Source: Clostridiales bacterium
GTDB lineage: Bacteria > Bacillota > Clostridia > Peptostreptococcales > Anaerovoracaceae
Length of the DNA: 43,710 nucleotides
Assembly: GCA_009776955.1 (NCBI GenBank)
Contig: WRMW01000016.1
Span: 1 to 43,710 of the forward strand
Reading direction: 5' to 3'
Below the pieces are notes generated by a model. It made no database searches. It was not told where the DNA came from and worked only from the letters and a program-made list of their open reading frames with translations. The position numbers were made by a program, and so were the translations under genes. Positions 16,847 to 23,587 of this stretch are shown here, piece by piece (the first letter of the stretch is position 1; every line of letters starts with the position of its first letter).

Positions 16847-17118
16847 ACGAAAGTACATTTTCGCGGTGCCACCTTGATTCACAGAACAAGTCCTGTGCCC
16901 TCTGCAGGATACAAACATATCCCTCGCAACTAACGTATGCGTCACGTCATGGATACTCGGTGAGCGGCACGGCTTTCGCCGAAACCTGCCTTTGACCATG
17001 CCCTCAGCAGCCCATTTAACAGCCTGCATTTCCGCCCGGTTCTCAGCTACCCGGACTCTCTGTAACGCGCACTTACTGTTTTTACCTCTGCGTCAACGGT
17101 TTATCGCTATTCAGTTGT
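16811..17118 (-). ncRNA. T-box leader, tryptophan specifier
   Basis: A tRNA-sensing leader of about 308 nt. AAGGTGGCACCGCG, the T-box sequence that pairs with the uncharged tRNA acceptor end, lies at 16876-16862. Stem I carries the AGAGAG GA-type motif. Its lower helix GCAG/CTGC encloses the specifier loop, where AAATGGG places codon UGG (17014-17012) followed by one purine before the 3' helix strand, the canonical geometry, so Trp. The terminator is a 13-bp hairpin at 16846-16818 with a 3-nt loop, followed by T6. Low charged tRNA-Trp should favour the antiterminator and switch on the transporter and trpDCFBA. The neighbouring trp genes support the specifier reading; AUG in the next frame is the only rival. 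Confidence 0.93.
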
Positions 17119-17124
17119 TTTGTT

Positions 17125-17153
17125 ATCATGCCCCACCTTGAAACAAATGTCAA
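17125..17153 (-). promoter_or_regulatory. Promoter of the T-box / transporter / trp unit
   Basis: Perfect -35 TTGACA at 17153-17148, 17-bp spacer, -10 CATGAT at 17130-17125 (4 of 6). The predicted start near 17118 precedes stem I of the T-box by a few tens of nt. Confidence 0.75.
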
Positions 17154-17174
17154 GAGGGAAATTAGCGGACTATA

Positions 17175-17203
17175 ATGACAATTCGCTTCAAGTGGGATAA
17201 AAT
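17175..17203 (+). promoter_or_regulatory. Promoter of the Abi-family gene
   Basis: ATGACA at 17175-17180, a 17-bp spacer, and TAAAAT at 17198-17203, each one base from consensus. The predicted start lies about 105 nt upstream of the coding region. It faces away from the T-box promoter, 21 bp apart. Confidence 0.6.
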
Positions 17204-17314
17204 GAAAAACAAAACCCTGAAGTATGCAGAGCAGGGACAACAGGGTGTTACACCGAAAGACTATCATGCCTTGCAAAAAAAGACAAGTGGTTTTTGAAAC
17301 AATAAGGATTTTTG

Positions 17315-17983
17315 ATGGAATATAAAGATTACGAAAAAGCATTATCTATTCCGCGAATCGGGAAATATCGATTGGCATGCAATGATGACAAAGACAAAGC
17401 GCTGATACTATATCGCTACAACATCAAGCTTTGCCAAGAGCTCTATGGTATTCTGGGGGTATTCGAAGTCGTGTTGCGAAATGCTATCGATGAGCATTTC
17501 AAAGTGCAGCTATGTGATAGAGACTGGCTCGTAACTCAGTCGAAAAATGGCTTTCTTACAACTCATCAAGACACAATTATCAGCGAAATAAACAAATTGG
17601 AAAATAATAATAAATATACCCATGACAAGCTTGTATCTTCGCTGAGCCTGGGCGTTTGGACATTCATGTTTTCTCGAAAGTGCTATAAAGATTCGGGGAA
17701 AACGCTTTTGCGTATATTCCCAAACAAGACACCCGGGTTAAACCAGCGAGATATTTACGCAGATTTGGATAAAATACGAATCTTTAGAAACCGCATTGCC
17801 CATCACGAACCTGTAAGCTTTGGCGTTACAGGAAAAGTTGATATTGCGTACGTGTACGATATTTTTTCGCTAATCAACAAGTACATTGGATTTCTGGGAT
17901 ACAACGCAGACGAACTCTTGTATGGGGTTGAAACTCCATTGCAGACAATAATAAAAATTGACGAGTTGGGTAAAACAATATAA
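17315..17983 (+). CDS. Abi-family HEPN-domain protein (abortive-infection type)
   Basis: The 222-aa protein resembles the AbiD/AbiF (Abi_2) family. The key signature is FRNRIAHHEP near residues 160-169, an R-x4-6-H HEPN motif (RNRIAHH) typical of metal-independent RNases. An upstream segment LYGILGVFEVVLRNAIDEHF also matches the family. ATG 17315 has AAGGA 6-10 nt before it; the TTG immediately upstream was not used. Likely role: phage-induced RNA cleavage and growth arrest, by family analogy. It stands alone, has no visible antitoxin, and is clearly AT-richer than both neighbours, so it was probably acquired. It sits between two RNA-regulated units. Confidence 0.8.
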   Translation: MEYKDYEKALSIPRIGKYRLACNDDKDKALILYRYNIKLCQELYGILGVFEVVLRNAIDEHFKVQLCDRDWLVTQSKNGFLTTHQDTIISEINKLENNNKYTHDKLVSSLSLGVWTFMFSRKCYKDSGKTLLRIFPNKTPGLNQRDIYADLDKIRIFRNRIAHHEPVSFGVTGKVDIAYVYDIFSLINKYIGFLGYNADELLYGVETPLQTIIKIDELGKTI

Positions 17984-18005
17984 GACCGTCTTTATCTCTC
18001 CCCAT

Positions 18006-18035
18006 TTGACAGGGCGGCGGCATATAGTATATATT
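18006..18035 (+). promoter_or_regulatory. Promoter of the TPP riboswitch / thiT unit
   Basis: Perfect TTGACA at 18006-18011, then TATATA at 18028-18033 (16-bp spacer) or TATATT at 18030-18035 (18 bp). The start would fall near 18040, just ahead of the riboswitch. Confidence 0.7.
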
Positions 18036-18050
18036 CACAACATAATTTAA

Positions 18051-18176
18051 TGGGGTGCCCACCGGCAAAAGTTTGAGATTGATTGAGATTGATCGAAACC
18101 GACGCCGAAGGCTGAGATGGTCGCAGGACTCCTGCGCCGAACCCTGGAACCTGATGCGGATAATACCGACGGAGGA
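18051..18176 (+). ncRNA. TPP (THI-box) riboswitch
   Basis: Conserved TPP-aptamer elements appear in order: GGGGTGCCC, GGCTGAGATGG (18110-18120), the P3a-like GCAGGACTCCTGC arm, ACCCTGGAACCTGATGCGG, and ATAATACCGACGGAGGAAA. The last overlaps the GGAGG ribosome-binding site of thiT, so ligand binding most likely hides the ribosome site and shuts off translation. No intrinsic terminator is visible. The variable P3 arm is enlarged and contains an exact 10-bp tandem repeat (TGAGATTGAT at 18074-18083 and 18084-18093). Confidence 0.95.
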
Positions 18177-18183
18177 AAAGACT

Positions 18184-18762
18184 ATGAAAAACACCAAACT
18201 TATTACCATGATTGAGGGAGCCATTATCGCAGGGGTCTGCGCGGCGCTTTCTTACGTCCCGCTCAACACGGCGAATGCGGCCTTCGACATCTCGCTTGGC
18301 CTTATCCCGCTCGGCGTCTATGCGCTCAGGCGCGGCCTCTTGCCTGGCATGGCCGTCGGCTTCGTATGGGGGCTGCTGCTGATAGTGCTCGGCAGGGCGT
18401 ACTTCCTGACCATCCCGCAGATAATACTTGAGTATCCGCTCGCCTTTGCGTTCGGCGGCTTTGGCGGGATACTTTCGGGGCGCTTCCAAAGCGCGGTCTC
18501 GGATGGGCGCACCAAGGCGGTCGTCCTGTCCGTTGTGTTCGCTGGCATCCTTGCACCCGTGACGCGGTGGTTCTTCCACTTCTGGGCGGGCGTGATCTTC
18601 TGGGGCACATATGCGCCGGAGGGCATGAGCCCATATCTCTACTCGTTCATAATGAATGGCGCGAGCGCAGCCGCCAACGCAGTCATGCTCGTGGTCGTGC
18701 TGCTGATTCTGGTCCGCACCGCCCGCATCATCTTCGTGCCAAAAGACCGCCTGGCGGCATGA
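18184..18762 (+). CDS. thiT: Thiamine-specific ECF transporter S component
   Basis: Membrane-embedded thiamine-binding subunit that needs a shared EcfA-EcfA'-EcfT energising module encoded elsewhere. The 192-aa protein has six hydrophobic helices of ThiT/YuaJ length. The family-typical C-terminal region FWAGVIFWGTYAPEGMSPYL followed by YSFIMNG carries the aromatic, Glu, Tyr and Asn residues of the thiamine site. ATG 18184 directly follows the riboswitch's GGAGG; a longer frame from 18055 would lie in the riboswitch and was rejected. Monocistronic as far as visible. Confidence 0.95.
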   Translation: MKNTKLITMIEGAIIAGVCAALSYVPLNTANAAFDISLGLIPLGVYALRRGLLPGMAVGFVWGLLLIVLGRAYFLTIPQIILEYPLAFAFGGFGGILSGRFQSAVSDGRTKAVVLSVVFAGILAPVTRWFFHFWAGVIFWGTYAPEGMSPYLYSFIMNGASAAANAVMLVVVLLILVRTARIIFVPKDRLAA

Positions 18763-18802
18763 CTGGGGTCACCCGCCCCAAAATAATAACCATAAGGTTA
18801 CC

Positions 18803-18832
18803 TTGACAAACCACCTGCATACTTGCTTTAAT
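18803..18832 (+). promoter_or_regulatory. Promoter of the fatty-acid operon
   Basis: Perfect TTGACA at 18803-18808, an 18-bp spacer, and TTTAAT at 18827-18832 (5 of 6). CTTG-N7-CAAG spans the -10 region and could bind a regulator, but it does not match FapR or FabT operators as I know them. Confidence 0.65.
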
Positions 18833-18879
18833 CAAGAGGTACGGTGTGGGTCTTATGCGTGCAGGAAGGAAAAACAACC

Positions 18880-19821
18880 ATGAACGACATCACTAAACTT
18901 TTGGGGATACGCCATCCCGTGTTGCAAGGCGGCATGGCTTGGGTGGCGGAGCATCGGCTCGCAGCGGCCGTGTCGAACGGCGGCGGGCTCGGCGTCATCG
19001 CAGGCGGGTCGGCGGACGCGGACTTTGTCCGTGGGCAGATACGTCAAGCCCGTGAGTTGACAGACAAACCGTTCGGCGTAAACGTCATGCTGCTCAGCCC
19101 GTTTGCCGACGACCTTATGCAGCTTGTGATAGACGAAAAGGTAAGCGCGGTCACGACGGGCGCGGGCAACCCCGGCAAATATATCGAGGCGCTGAAGGCG
19201 GCGGGCATAATCGTAATGCCGGTCGTCGCTTCCGTCGCGTACGCCAAACGCATGGAGCGTGGCGGCGCGGACGCCGTCATCGCCGAAGGCAGCGAAGCCG
19301 GCGGCCATATAGGAGAGACCACAACTATGAATCTCGTCCCGCAAGTCGTGGACGCAGTATCCATACCCGTCATCGCGGCGGGCGGCATTGCGGACGGGCG
19401 TGGAGCGGTCGCGGCGTTTATGTTGGGCGCCAAGGGCGTTCAGGTCGGCACGCGTTTTCTTGTGGCAAAGGAAGCCGTGGTCGCGCAGGAATACAAAGAC
19501 CGCGTAATAGCGGCGGGCGACACGGACTCGGTGGTAACGGGTCGCTTCACAGGCCACCCCGTCCGTGTGCTTCGCAACAAACTCACACGCGAAATTCTTT
19601 CAAAAGAGAAAGAGGAAATGTCGATTGAGGAATTTGAGGAAATGCTGAGCGGCACGCTCCGCAAGGCCGTCGTCGAAGGCGATGCAGACTACGGCTCGCT
19701 GATGGCGGGCCAGAGCGCGGCCCTCGTCACAAAGGAGCAGAGCGCGGCAGATATAATAGAGGACATCGTGGGCGGCATGCGTGCCGTATACGCCTCGCTT
19801 GGGGACTATTATGCAAAATAG
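18880..19821 (+). CDS. fabK: Enoyl-ACP reductase II (FMN-dependent)
   Basis: Last reduction of the fatty-acid elongation cycle, from trans-2-enoyl-ACP to acyl-ACP, using FMN and NAD(P)H. The 313-aa protein is related to nitronate monooxygenases. PVLQGGMAWVAEHRLAAAVS at 13-32 is the FMN-binding start, EGSEAGGHIG at 136-145 holds catalytic His143, and PVIAAGGIADGRG and GVQVGTRF bind the FMN phosphate. ATG 18880 follows GCAGGAAGG; the 12-residue upstream extension was rejected. First gene of the operon; it overlaps fabD by 11 nt. FabK instead of FabI predicts low sensitivity to triclosan-type inhibitors. Confidence 0.96.
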   Translation: MNDITKLLGIRHPVLQGGMAWVAEHRLAAAVSNGGGLGVIAGGSADADFVRGQIRQARELTDKPFGVNVMLLSPFADDLMQLVIDEKVSAVTTGAGNPGKYIEALKAAGIIVMPVVASVAYAKRMERGGADAVIAEGSEAGGHIGETTTMNLVPQVVDAVSIPVIAAGGIADGRGAVAAFMLGAKGVQVGTRFLVAKEAVVAQEYKDRVIAAGDTDSVVTGRFTGHPVRVLRNKLTREILSKEKEEMSIEEFEEMLSGTLRKAVVEGDADYGSLMAGQSAALVTKEQSAADIIEDIVGGMRAVYASLGDYYAK

Positions 19822-20884
19822 TTTCAAATACGCGGTCGTCTTTGCGGGGCAGGGCGCGCAAAAACCGGGCATGGGGAAAAGCCTTTACGAAGTCAGCCCC
19901 GCAGCTCGCGCCGTATTCGACAGAGCTGGCGACGGGATAAAGCACGACTGCTTCGAGGCGGACGCCGAAAGATTGAAGCAAACGGAAGTTACCCAACCTG
20001 CCGTCTACACGATGTGCATGGCGGCTTACGCCGCCCTGCGTGAAGGGCTGCGCGTTGATGATGCCGACGGCTTTCCCGAACCGTCCGCCGTGGCCGGCTT
20101 CAGCCTTGGCGAGTACGCCGCCCTCACTGCAGCCGGCGTCATAGACAGCATCGAGACAGGGCTTGCGATCGTAAAAATCCGTTCGCTGCTTATGAAGGAA
20201 GCAGGGACAAATCCTGACGGAAGCCAAAGGGGGACGATGGCGGCGGGCATGGGCAGCAAGGATGCCGTACTTTCCCTTGTCGAAAAAGCTAGAGGCGATG
20301 ACATACTCGAAGCCGTCAATTTTAACAGCCCGCAACAGACTGTAGTGGCTGGCGACGCAGCCGCTGTCGAGCGGTTTTCATCCCTCGCAAAAGAGGACAG
20401 AAGCCTCGGCGTCAAGGCTATACCCCTGCCAGTCAGCGGGGCGTTTCACAGCCCCATAATGAAACCCGCTGCGGAGGGTCTTGCCCTCGCGCTCGACGAT
20501 TTTTCCTTTGGCACGCCGACGCTCGACATATATCTCAACTCAACTGGCGGTAAATTTAGCGACTACGACCCCGCTTCGGACACCGACGCAGACGCATACC
20601 TCCCCAATCGCCCGCAGACAGACGGCACAAACTCCGACACAAAAGCAAAATCTGCCATGGTACGCCAAATTCAGAGCCCTGTTCATTGGCAAAAGACGAT
20701 AGAAGCGATGGTTACAACGAAAATCGATGCCATAATCGAGGTCGGACCAGGCAAAACACTGTCCAGTCTGGCCAAAAAAATAGTGCCGGAATTCACGATT
20801 CTGCACGTAGAGGACGCAGAATCCCTAGCCAAAACAATCGACACCGCCAATGGCACAAACAGCACCATCAACCTAAACGCTTGA
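19811..20884 (+). CDS. fabD: Malonyl-CoA:ACP transacylase with Asp/Thr/Asn-rich insert
   Basis: Moves malonyl from CoA to acyl carrier protein, the source of two-carbon units. The 357-aa protein is longer than the usual ~310. FAGQGAQKPGMG at 11-22, the nucleophile Ser98 in GFSLGEYAAL, the catalytic His213 in SGAFHSPIM, and QSPVHWQKTIEAM and EVGPGKTLSSL near the end are intact. About residues 251-278 form a polar low-complexity insert (DPASDTDADAYLPNRPQTDG) where relatives have a short loop before the VRQI-SPV-W segment. ATG 19811 overlaps fabK by 11 nt, with GGGGAC upstream. Confidence 0.96.
   Translation: MQNSFKYAVVFAGQGAQKPGMGKSLYEVSPAARAVFDRAGDGIKHDCFEADAERLKQTEVTQPAVYTMCMAAYAALREGLRVDDADGFPEPSAVAGFSLGEYAALTAAGVIDSIETGLAIVKIRSLLMKEAGTNPDGSQRGTMAAGMGSKDAVLSLVEKARGDDILEAVNFNSPQQTVVAGDAAAVERFSSLAKEDRSLGVKAIPLPVSGAFHSPIMKPAAEGLALALDDFSFGTPTLDIYLNSTGGKFSDYDPASDTDADAYLPNRPQTDGTNSDTKAKSAMVRQIQSPVHWQKTIEAMVTTKIDAIIEVGPGKTLSSLAKKIVPEFTILHVEDAESLAKTIDTANGTNSTINLNA
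20561..20644 (+). repeat. Low-complexity in-frame insert in fabD
   Basis: About 84 bp encode roughly 28 Asp-, Thr-, Asn- and Pro-rich residues between the STGGKFS loop and the conserved VRQI segment. Short repeats such as gacaccgacgcagacgc suggest slippage. Limits are approximate. Confidence 0.5.
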
Positions 20885-20985
20885 CAAGCCGAAAAATACA
20901 TCATGTCAACCAAACAACTTGACAGCAAATCCGCAAACACAGAACAAACGGCAGCAAATGGCAAAAATAGAAACGGAGGCAAAAA

Positions 20986-21738
20986 ATGGACTTATCGCTA
21001 AAAGGAAAAAGAGTAGTCGTAACGGGCGGTTCACGCGGTATAGGCAGGGCGATAGCCTTGGCTTTCGCACACGAGGGTGCGGAGGTCTGCATCACCTACA
21101 AGGGCAATGAAGAAGCTGCGGCGGAGACCGTAAAGCAGCTACAAGAAGCAGGCTCGCTCTGCCCGTTTATGCTGAAAGGCGATGTCGCCGACGAAGGTTT
21201 CGCGAAAGAGGTCGCCATCCATGTGAAGGACATTTACGGCGGCGTGGACATCCTTGTCAACAACGCAGGCATGACTGAGGACGGCCTGCTTCTCCGCATG
21301 AAGCCCGAAAGTTTTGACAGGGTGGTGGCGGCAAACCTGAACGGCGCGTTCTATATGATGAAGGAGCTTTCCTCGTTTATGCTCAAGCAGCGTGAGGGAC
21401 GCATCATCAATATCAGTTCCATAGCGGGTGTCAGGGGCAACGCGGGGCAGGCAAATTATTCGGCATCAAAAGCCGGACTTATAGGTCTCACTCTCTCGGC
21501 CGCCAAAGAGCTTGGCAGCAAGGGCATCACCGTCAACGCTATTGCCCCCGGACTTATCGCCACCGACATGACAAAAGACTTGACGGAGGCTCAGCAAGCG
21601 GCGATGCTCCCTGCGATAACGGCCGGTCGCGCGGGTGAGGCTGAGGAAGTGGCGCACCTCGTATGCTTTCTCTGTTCGGACAAAGCGGCGTATATCACAG
21701 GCCAGGTCATCGGCATCGACGGCGGGCTTGTAATGTAA
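20986..21738 (+). CDS. fabG: 3-oxoacyl-ACP reductase
   Basis: NADPH-dependent reduction of 3-oxoacyl-ACP. A 250-aa short-chain dehydrogenase with TGGSRGIG at 13-20 for the cofactor, NNAG at 92-95, and the catalytic residues Asn118, Ser145 (in NISSIAG), Tyr158 and Lys162 (YSASK). It ends GQVIGIDGGLVM as FabG proteins do. ATG 20986 has GGAGG 7 nt upstream. The 101-bp gap from fabD holds no acpP gene; it contains a TGTCAA-N9-TTGACA inverted repeat of unknown meaning. Confidence 0.97.
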   Translation: MDLSLKGKRVVVTGGSRGIGRAIALAFAHEGAEVCITYKGNEEAAAETVKQLQEAGSLCPFMLKGDVADEGFAKEVAIHVKDIYGGVDILVNNAGMTEDGLLLRMKPESFDRVVAANLNGAFYMMKELSSFMLKQREGRIINISSIAGVRGNAGQANYSASKAGLIGLTLSAAKELGSKGITVNAIAPGLIATDMTKDLTEAQQAAMLPAITAGRAGEAEEVAHLVCFLCSDKAAYITGQVIGIDGGLVM

Positions 21739-21858
21739 ATGTAAACTGCCTCCAGGCAAATGCGGTAGGCACTTGTGATATAACTATAAGCGAACGGAAA
21801 TCGCGAATCAGCAAGAGGATTGGCGAGCAGGCAGGCGAATAGTTTAGGAGAATGAAAA

Positions 21859-23091
21859 ATGGCAAGACGGGTTGCGATAACGGGCGTCGGCGCAGTCACG
21901 CCGATAGGGAACAACGCAGAGGCATATTGGGGCAATCTTATCAAGGGCACGAACGGCATCGACCTTATCACCAAGATAGACACGAGCGACCAGAAAGTGA
22001 TTTTGGGGGCAGAGGTCAAGGGGTTTGAATATCCCGACCCGCGAGAGGCGAGGCGGCTTGACCTCTTTACGCAATACGGCGCGGTCGCGGCAAACGAGGC
22101 ATTTTCACAAAGCGGACTTTTGCCAGGCGAGAACATACCAGGTCTGCGGGTCAGCGCATATATCGGCAGCGGCATCGGCGGCATCCGCACGCTTGAGGAC
22201 GAGATAGACAAGGAGTTCACCAAGGGCAAAAAGTATGTCTCCCCGCTGCTCGTCCCCATGATTATCGGCAATATGGCGGCGGGGTATATCTCCATACTTC
22301 ACGGTATACACGGCACGGCGATGGACGTCGTGACCGCCTGCGCGTGCGGCACGCATTGCATAGGGGAGGCGTGGCGGGCGATTCGTCATGGTTATGCCGA
22401 CGCGATAGTGGCAGGCGCGGCGGAAGCGCCGTTTGCGGCGGTCTGCTTCGCAAGCTTCGCAAATATGAAAGCGATGAACGCGAGCACGGACAAGGACCGT
22501 GCATCAATCCCGTTCGACAAGGAGCGTGGCGGCTTCATAATGGGCGAGGGCGCGGGGGTGCTCATAATGGAGGAGCTTGAGCACGCCAAGGAACGTGGCG
22601 CGAAAATCCTTGCGGAAGTCGTGGGCTACGGCACCACGAGCGATGCGTTCCATATCACGGCGCCGCTCGAAACCGGCTACTACGGGGCGGAGGCGATAAA
22701 GATGGCGCTCGAAGGGGCGGAGATCGCGCCGGAAGAAATCTCGTACATCAACGCGCATGGCACCAGTACGCCGCTCAACGACGCCATGGAGACCCAGGCC
22801 GTAAAAGCGGTTTTCGGCGATGCGGCATATAAAATACCGATGAGCTCCACCAAGTCGATGACAGGCCATCTGCTCGGCGCGGCCGGCGCCATCGAAGCCA
22901 TCGCCTGCGTAAAGGCCATCAACGAAGGCATTGTACCTCCGACCATCAACTACAAAGAAAAAGACCCGGAGCTTGACCTCGACTACGTGACGGACGGCGC
23001 CCGCAAAGTCGATGTGAGGTACGCCATGTCCAACAACTTCGGCTTCGGCGGCCACAACGGATCCGTCATATTCAAACGCTACGAGGGCTGA
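21859..23091 (+). CDS. fabF: 3-oxoacyl-ACP synthase II
   Basis: Condenses malonyl-ACP with the growing acyl-ACP. The 410-aa thiolase-fold enzyme has nucleophile Cys161 in VTACACGTH (relatives usually read TACATG), His300 in NAHGTSTPLND, Lys332 and His337 in TKSMTGHLLGAAG, and a C-terminal NNFGFGGHNGS. ATG 21859 has AGGAG 9 nt upstream. The 120-bp gap after fabG shows only a small TGCCT/AGGCA hairpin and no gene. fabZ follows after 4 bp. Confidence 0.97.
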   Translation: MARRVAITGVGAVTPIGNNAEAYWGNLIKGTNGIDLITKIDTSDQKVILGAEVKGFEYPDPREARRLDLFTQYGAVAANEAFSQSGLLPGENIPGLRVSAYIGSGIGGIRTLEDEIDKEFTKGKKYVSPLLVPMIIGNMAAGYISILHGIHGTAMDVVTACACGTHCIGEAWRAIRHGYADAIVAGAAEAPFAAVCFASFANMKAMNASTDKDRASIPFDKERGGFIMGEGAGVLIMEELEHAKERGAKILAEVVGYGTTSDAFHITAPLETGYYGAEAIKMALEGAEIAPEEISYINAHGTSTPLNDAMETQAVKAVFGDAAYKIPMSSTKSMTGHLLGAAGAIEAIACVKAINEGIVPPTINYKEKDPELDLDYVTDGARKVDVRYAMSNNFGFGGHNGSVIFKRYEG

Positions 23092-23095
23092 TACC

Positions 23096-23533
23096 ATGCT
23101 CACCACAGACCAGATAAAAGAGATAATCCCGCAGCGCGAGCCCTTTCTGCTTATCGATGAAGTGGAGGAGCTTGTGCCTGGCGAACGTGTCGTAGCCATC
23201 AAAAATGTAAGGGCGGACGAATATTATTTCAAGGGTCACTTCCCTGGTCAGCCCGTGATGCCCGGCGTGCTAATAATAGAGGCGTTGGCGCAGGCCGGTG
23301 CCGTAGGCGTGCTTTCAGTCCCGGAAAACAAAGGCCGCAACGCCTTTTTTGGCGGCATCGACGGTGCGCGTTTCCGTGACATGGTCGTGCCTGGCGACGT
23401 GCTTCGCATAACGGTGACGCTCGAAGCCATGCGAAGTCGTGGCGGCAAGGGTCACGGCGAAGTGGTCAAGGTGATGGCGGACGGCACGGAAAAGAAGTGT
23501 GCCTCCGCCGATATCATGTTTATGTTGATGTAA
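23096..23533 (+). CDS. fabZ: 3-hydroxyacyl-ACP dehydratase
   Basis: Removes water from 3-hydroxyacyl-ACP to form the enoyl-ACP that FabK reduces. A 145-aa hotdog-fold protein with IPQREPFLLIDEV at the start, catalytic His48 in KGHFPGQPVMPGVL, and Glu62 in IEALAQ. ATG 23096 lies 4 bp after the fabF stop; the end of fabF (CGAGGG) probably supplies the ribosome-binding site. Last gene of the operon. fabH, acpP and acetyl-CoA carboxylase genes are not nearby. Confidence 0.96.
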   Translation: MLTTDQIKEIIPQREPFLLIDEVEELVPGERVVAIKNVRADEYYFKGHFPGQPVMPGVLIIEALAQAGAVGVLSVPENKGRNAFFGGIDGARFRDMVVPGDVLRITVTLEAMRSRGGKGHGEVVKVMADGTEKKCASADIMFMLM

Positions 23534-23556
23534 AGGATGCCGTCTGTCGTTTCACC

Positions 23557-23585
23557 GTCATTGCGAGCGTAGCGAAGCAATCCAG
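23557..23585. repeat. Palindromic repeat element, copy 3 (minimal form)
   Basis: GTCATTGCGAGCG and CGAAGCAATCCAG are joined almost directly, with only TAG between. It lies in the 54-bp gap between the convergent fabZ and gltX genes, where its hairpin could serve as a two-way transcription barrier. Confidence 0.7.
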
Positions 23586-23587
23586 TC

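Noticed and set aside
16782-16889. 36-residue N-terminal extension of the transporter
   Set aside because: It is encoded by the T-box terminator and T-box motif. ATG 16781 has its own ribosome-binding site and fits the family start.
15466-16995. 509-residue open frame on the plus strand opposite the transporter
   Set aside because: It is the antisense shadow of a clearly recognisable membrane protein and the T-box. It has no domain, no ribosome-binding site, and is explained by GC-rich codon bias.
18803-18840. FapR or FabT operator in front of the fab operon
   Set aside because: The CTTG-N7-CAAG symmetry does not match the operator sequences I know for either regulator. Left as an unassigned palindrome.
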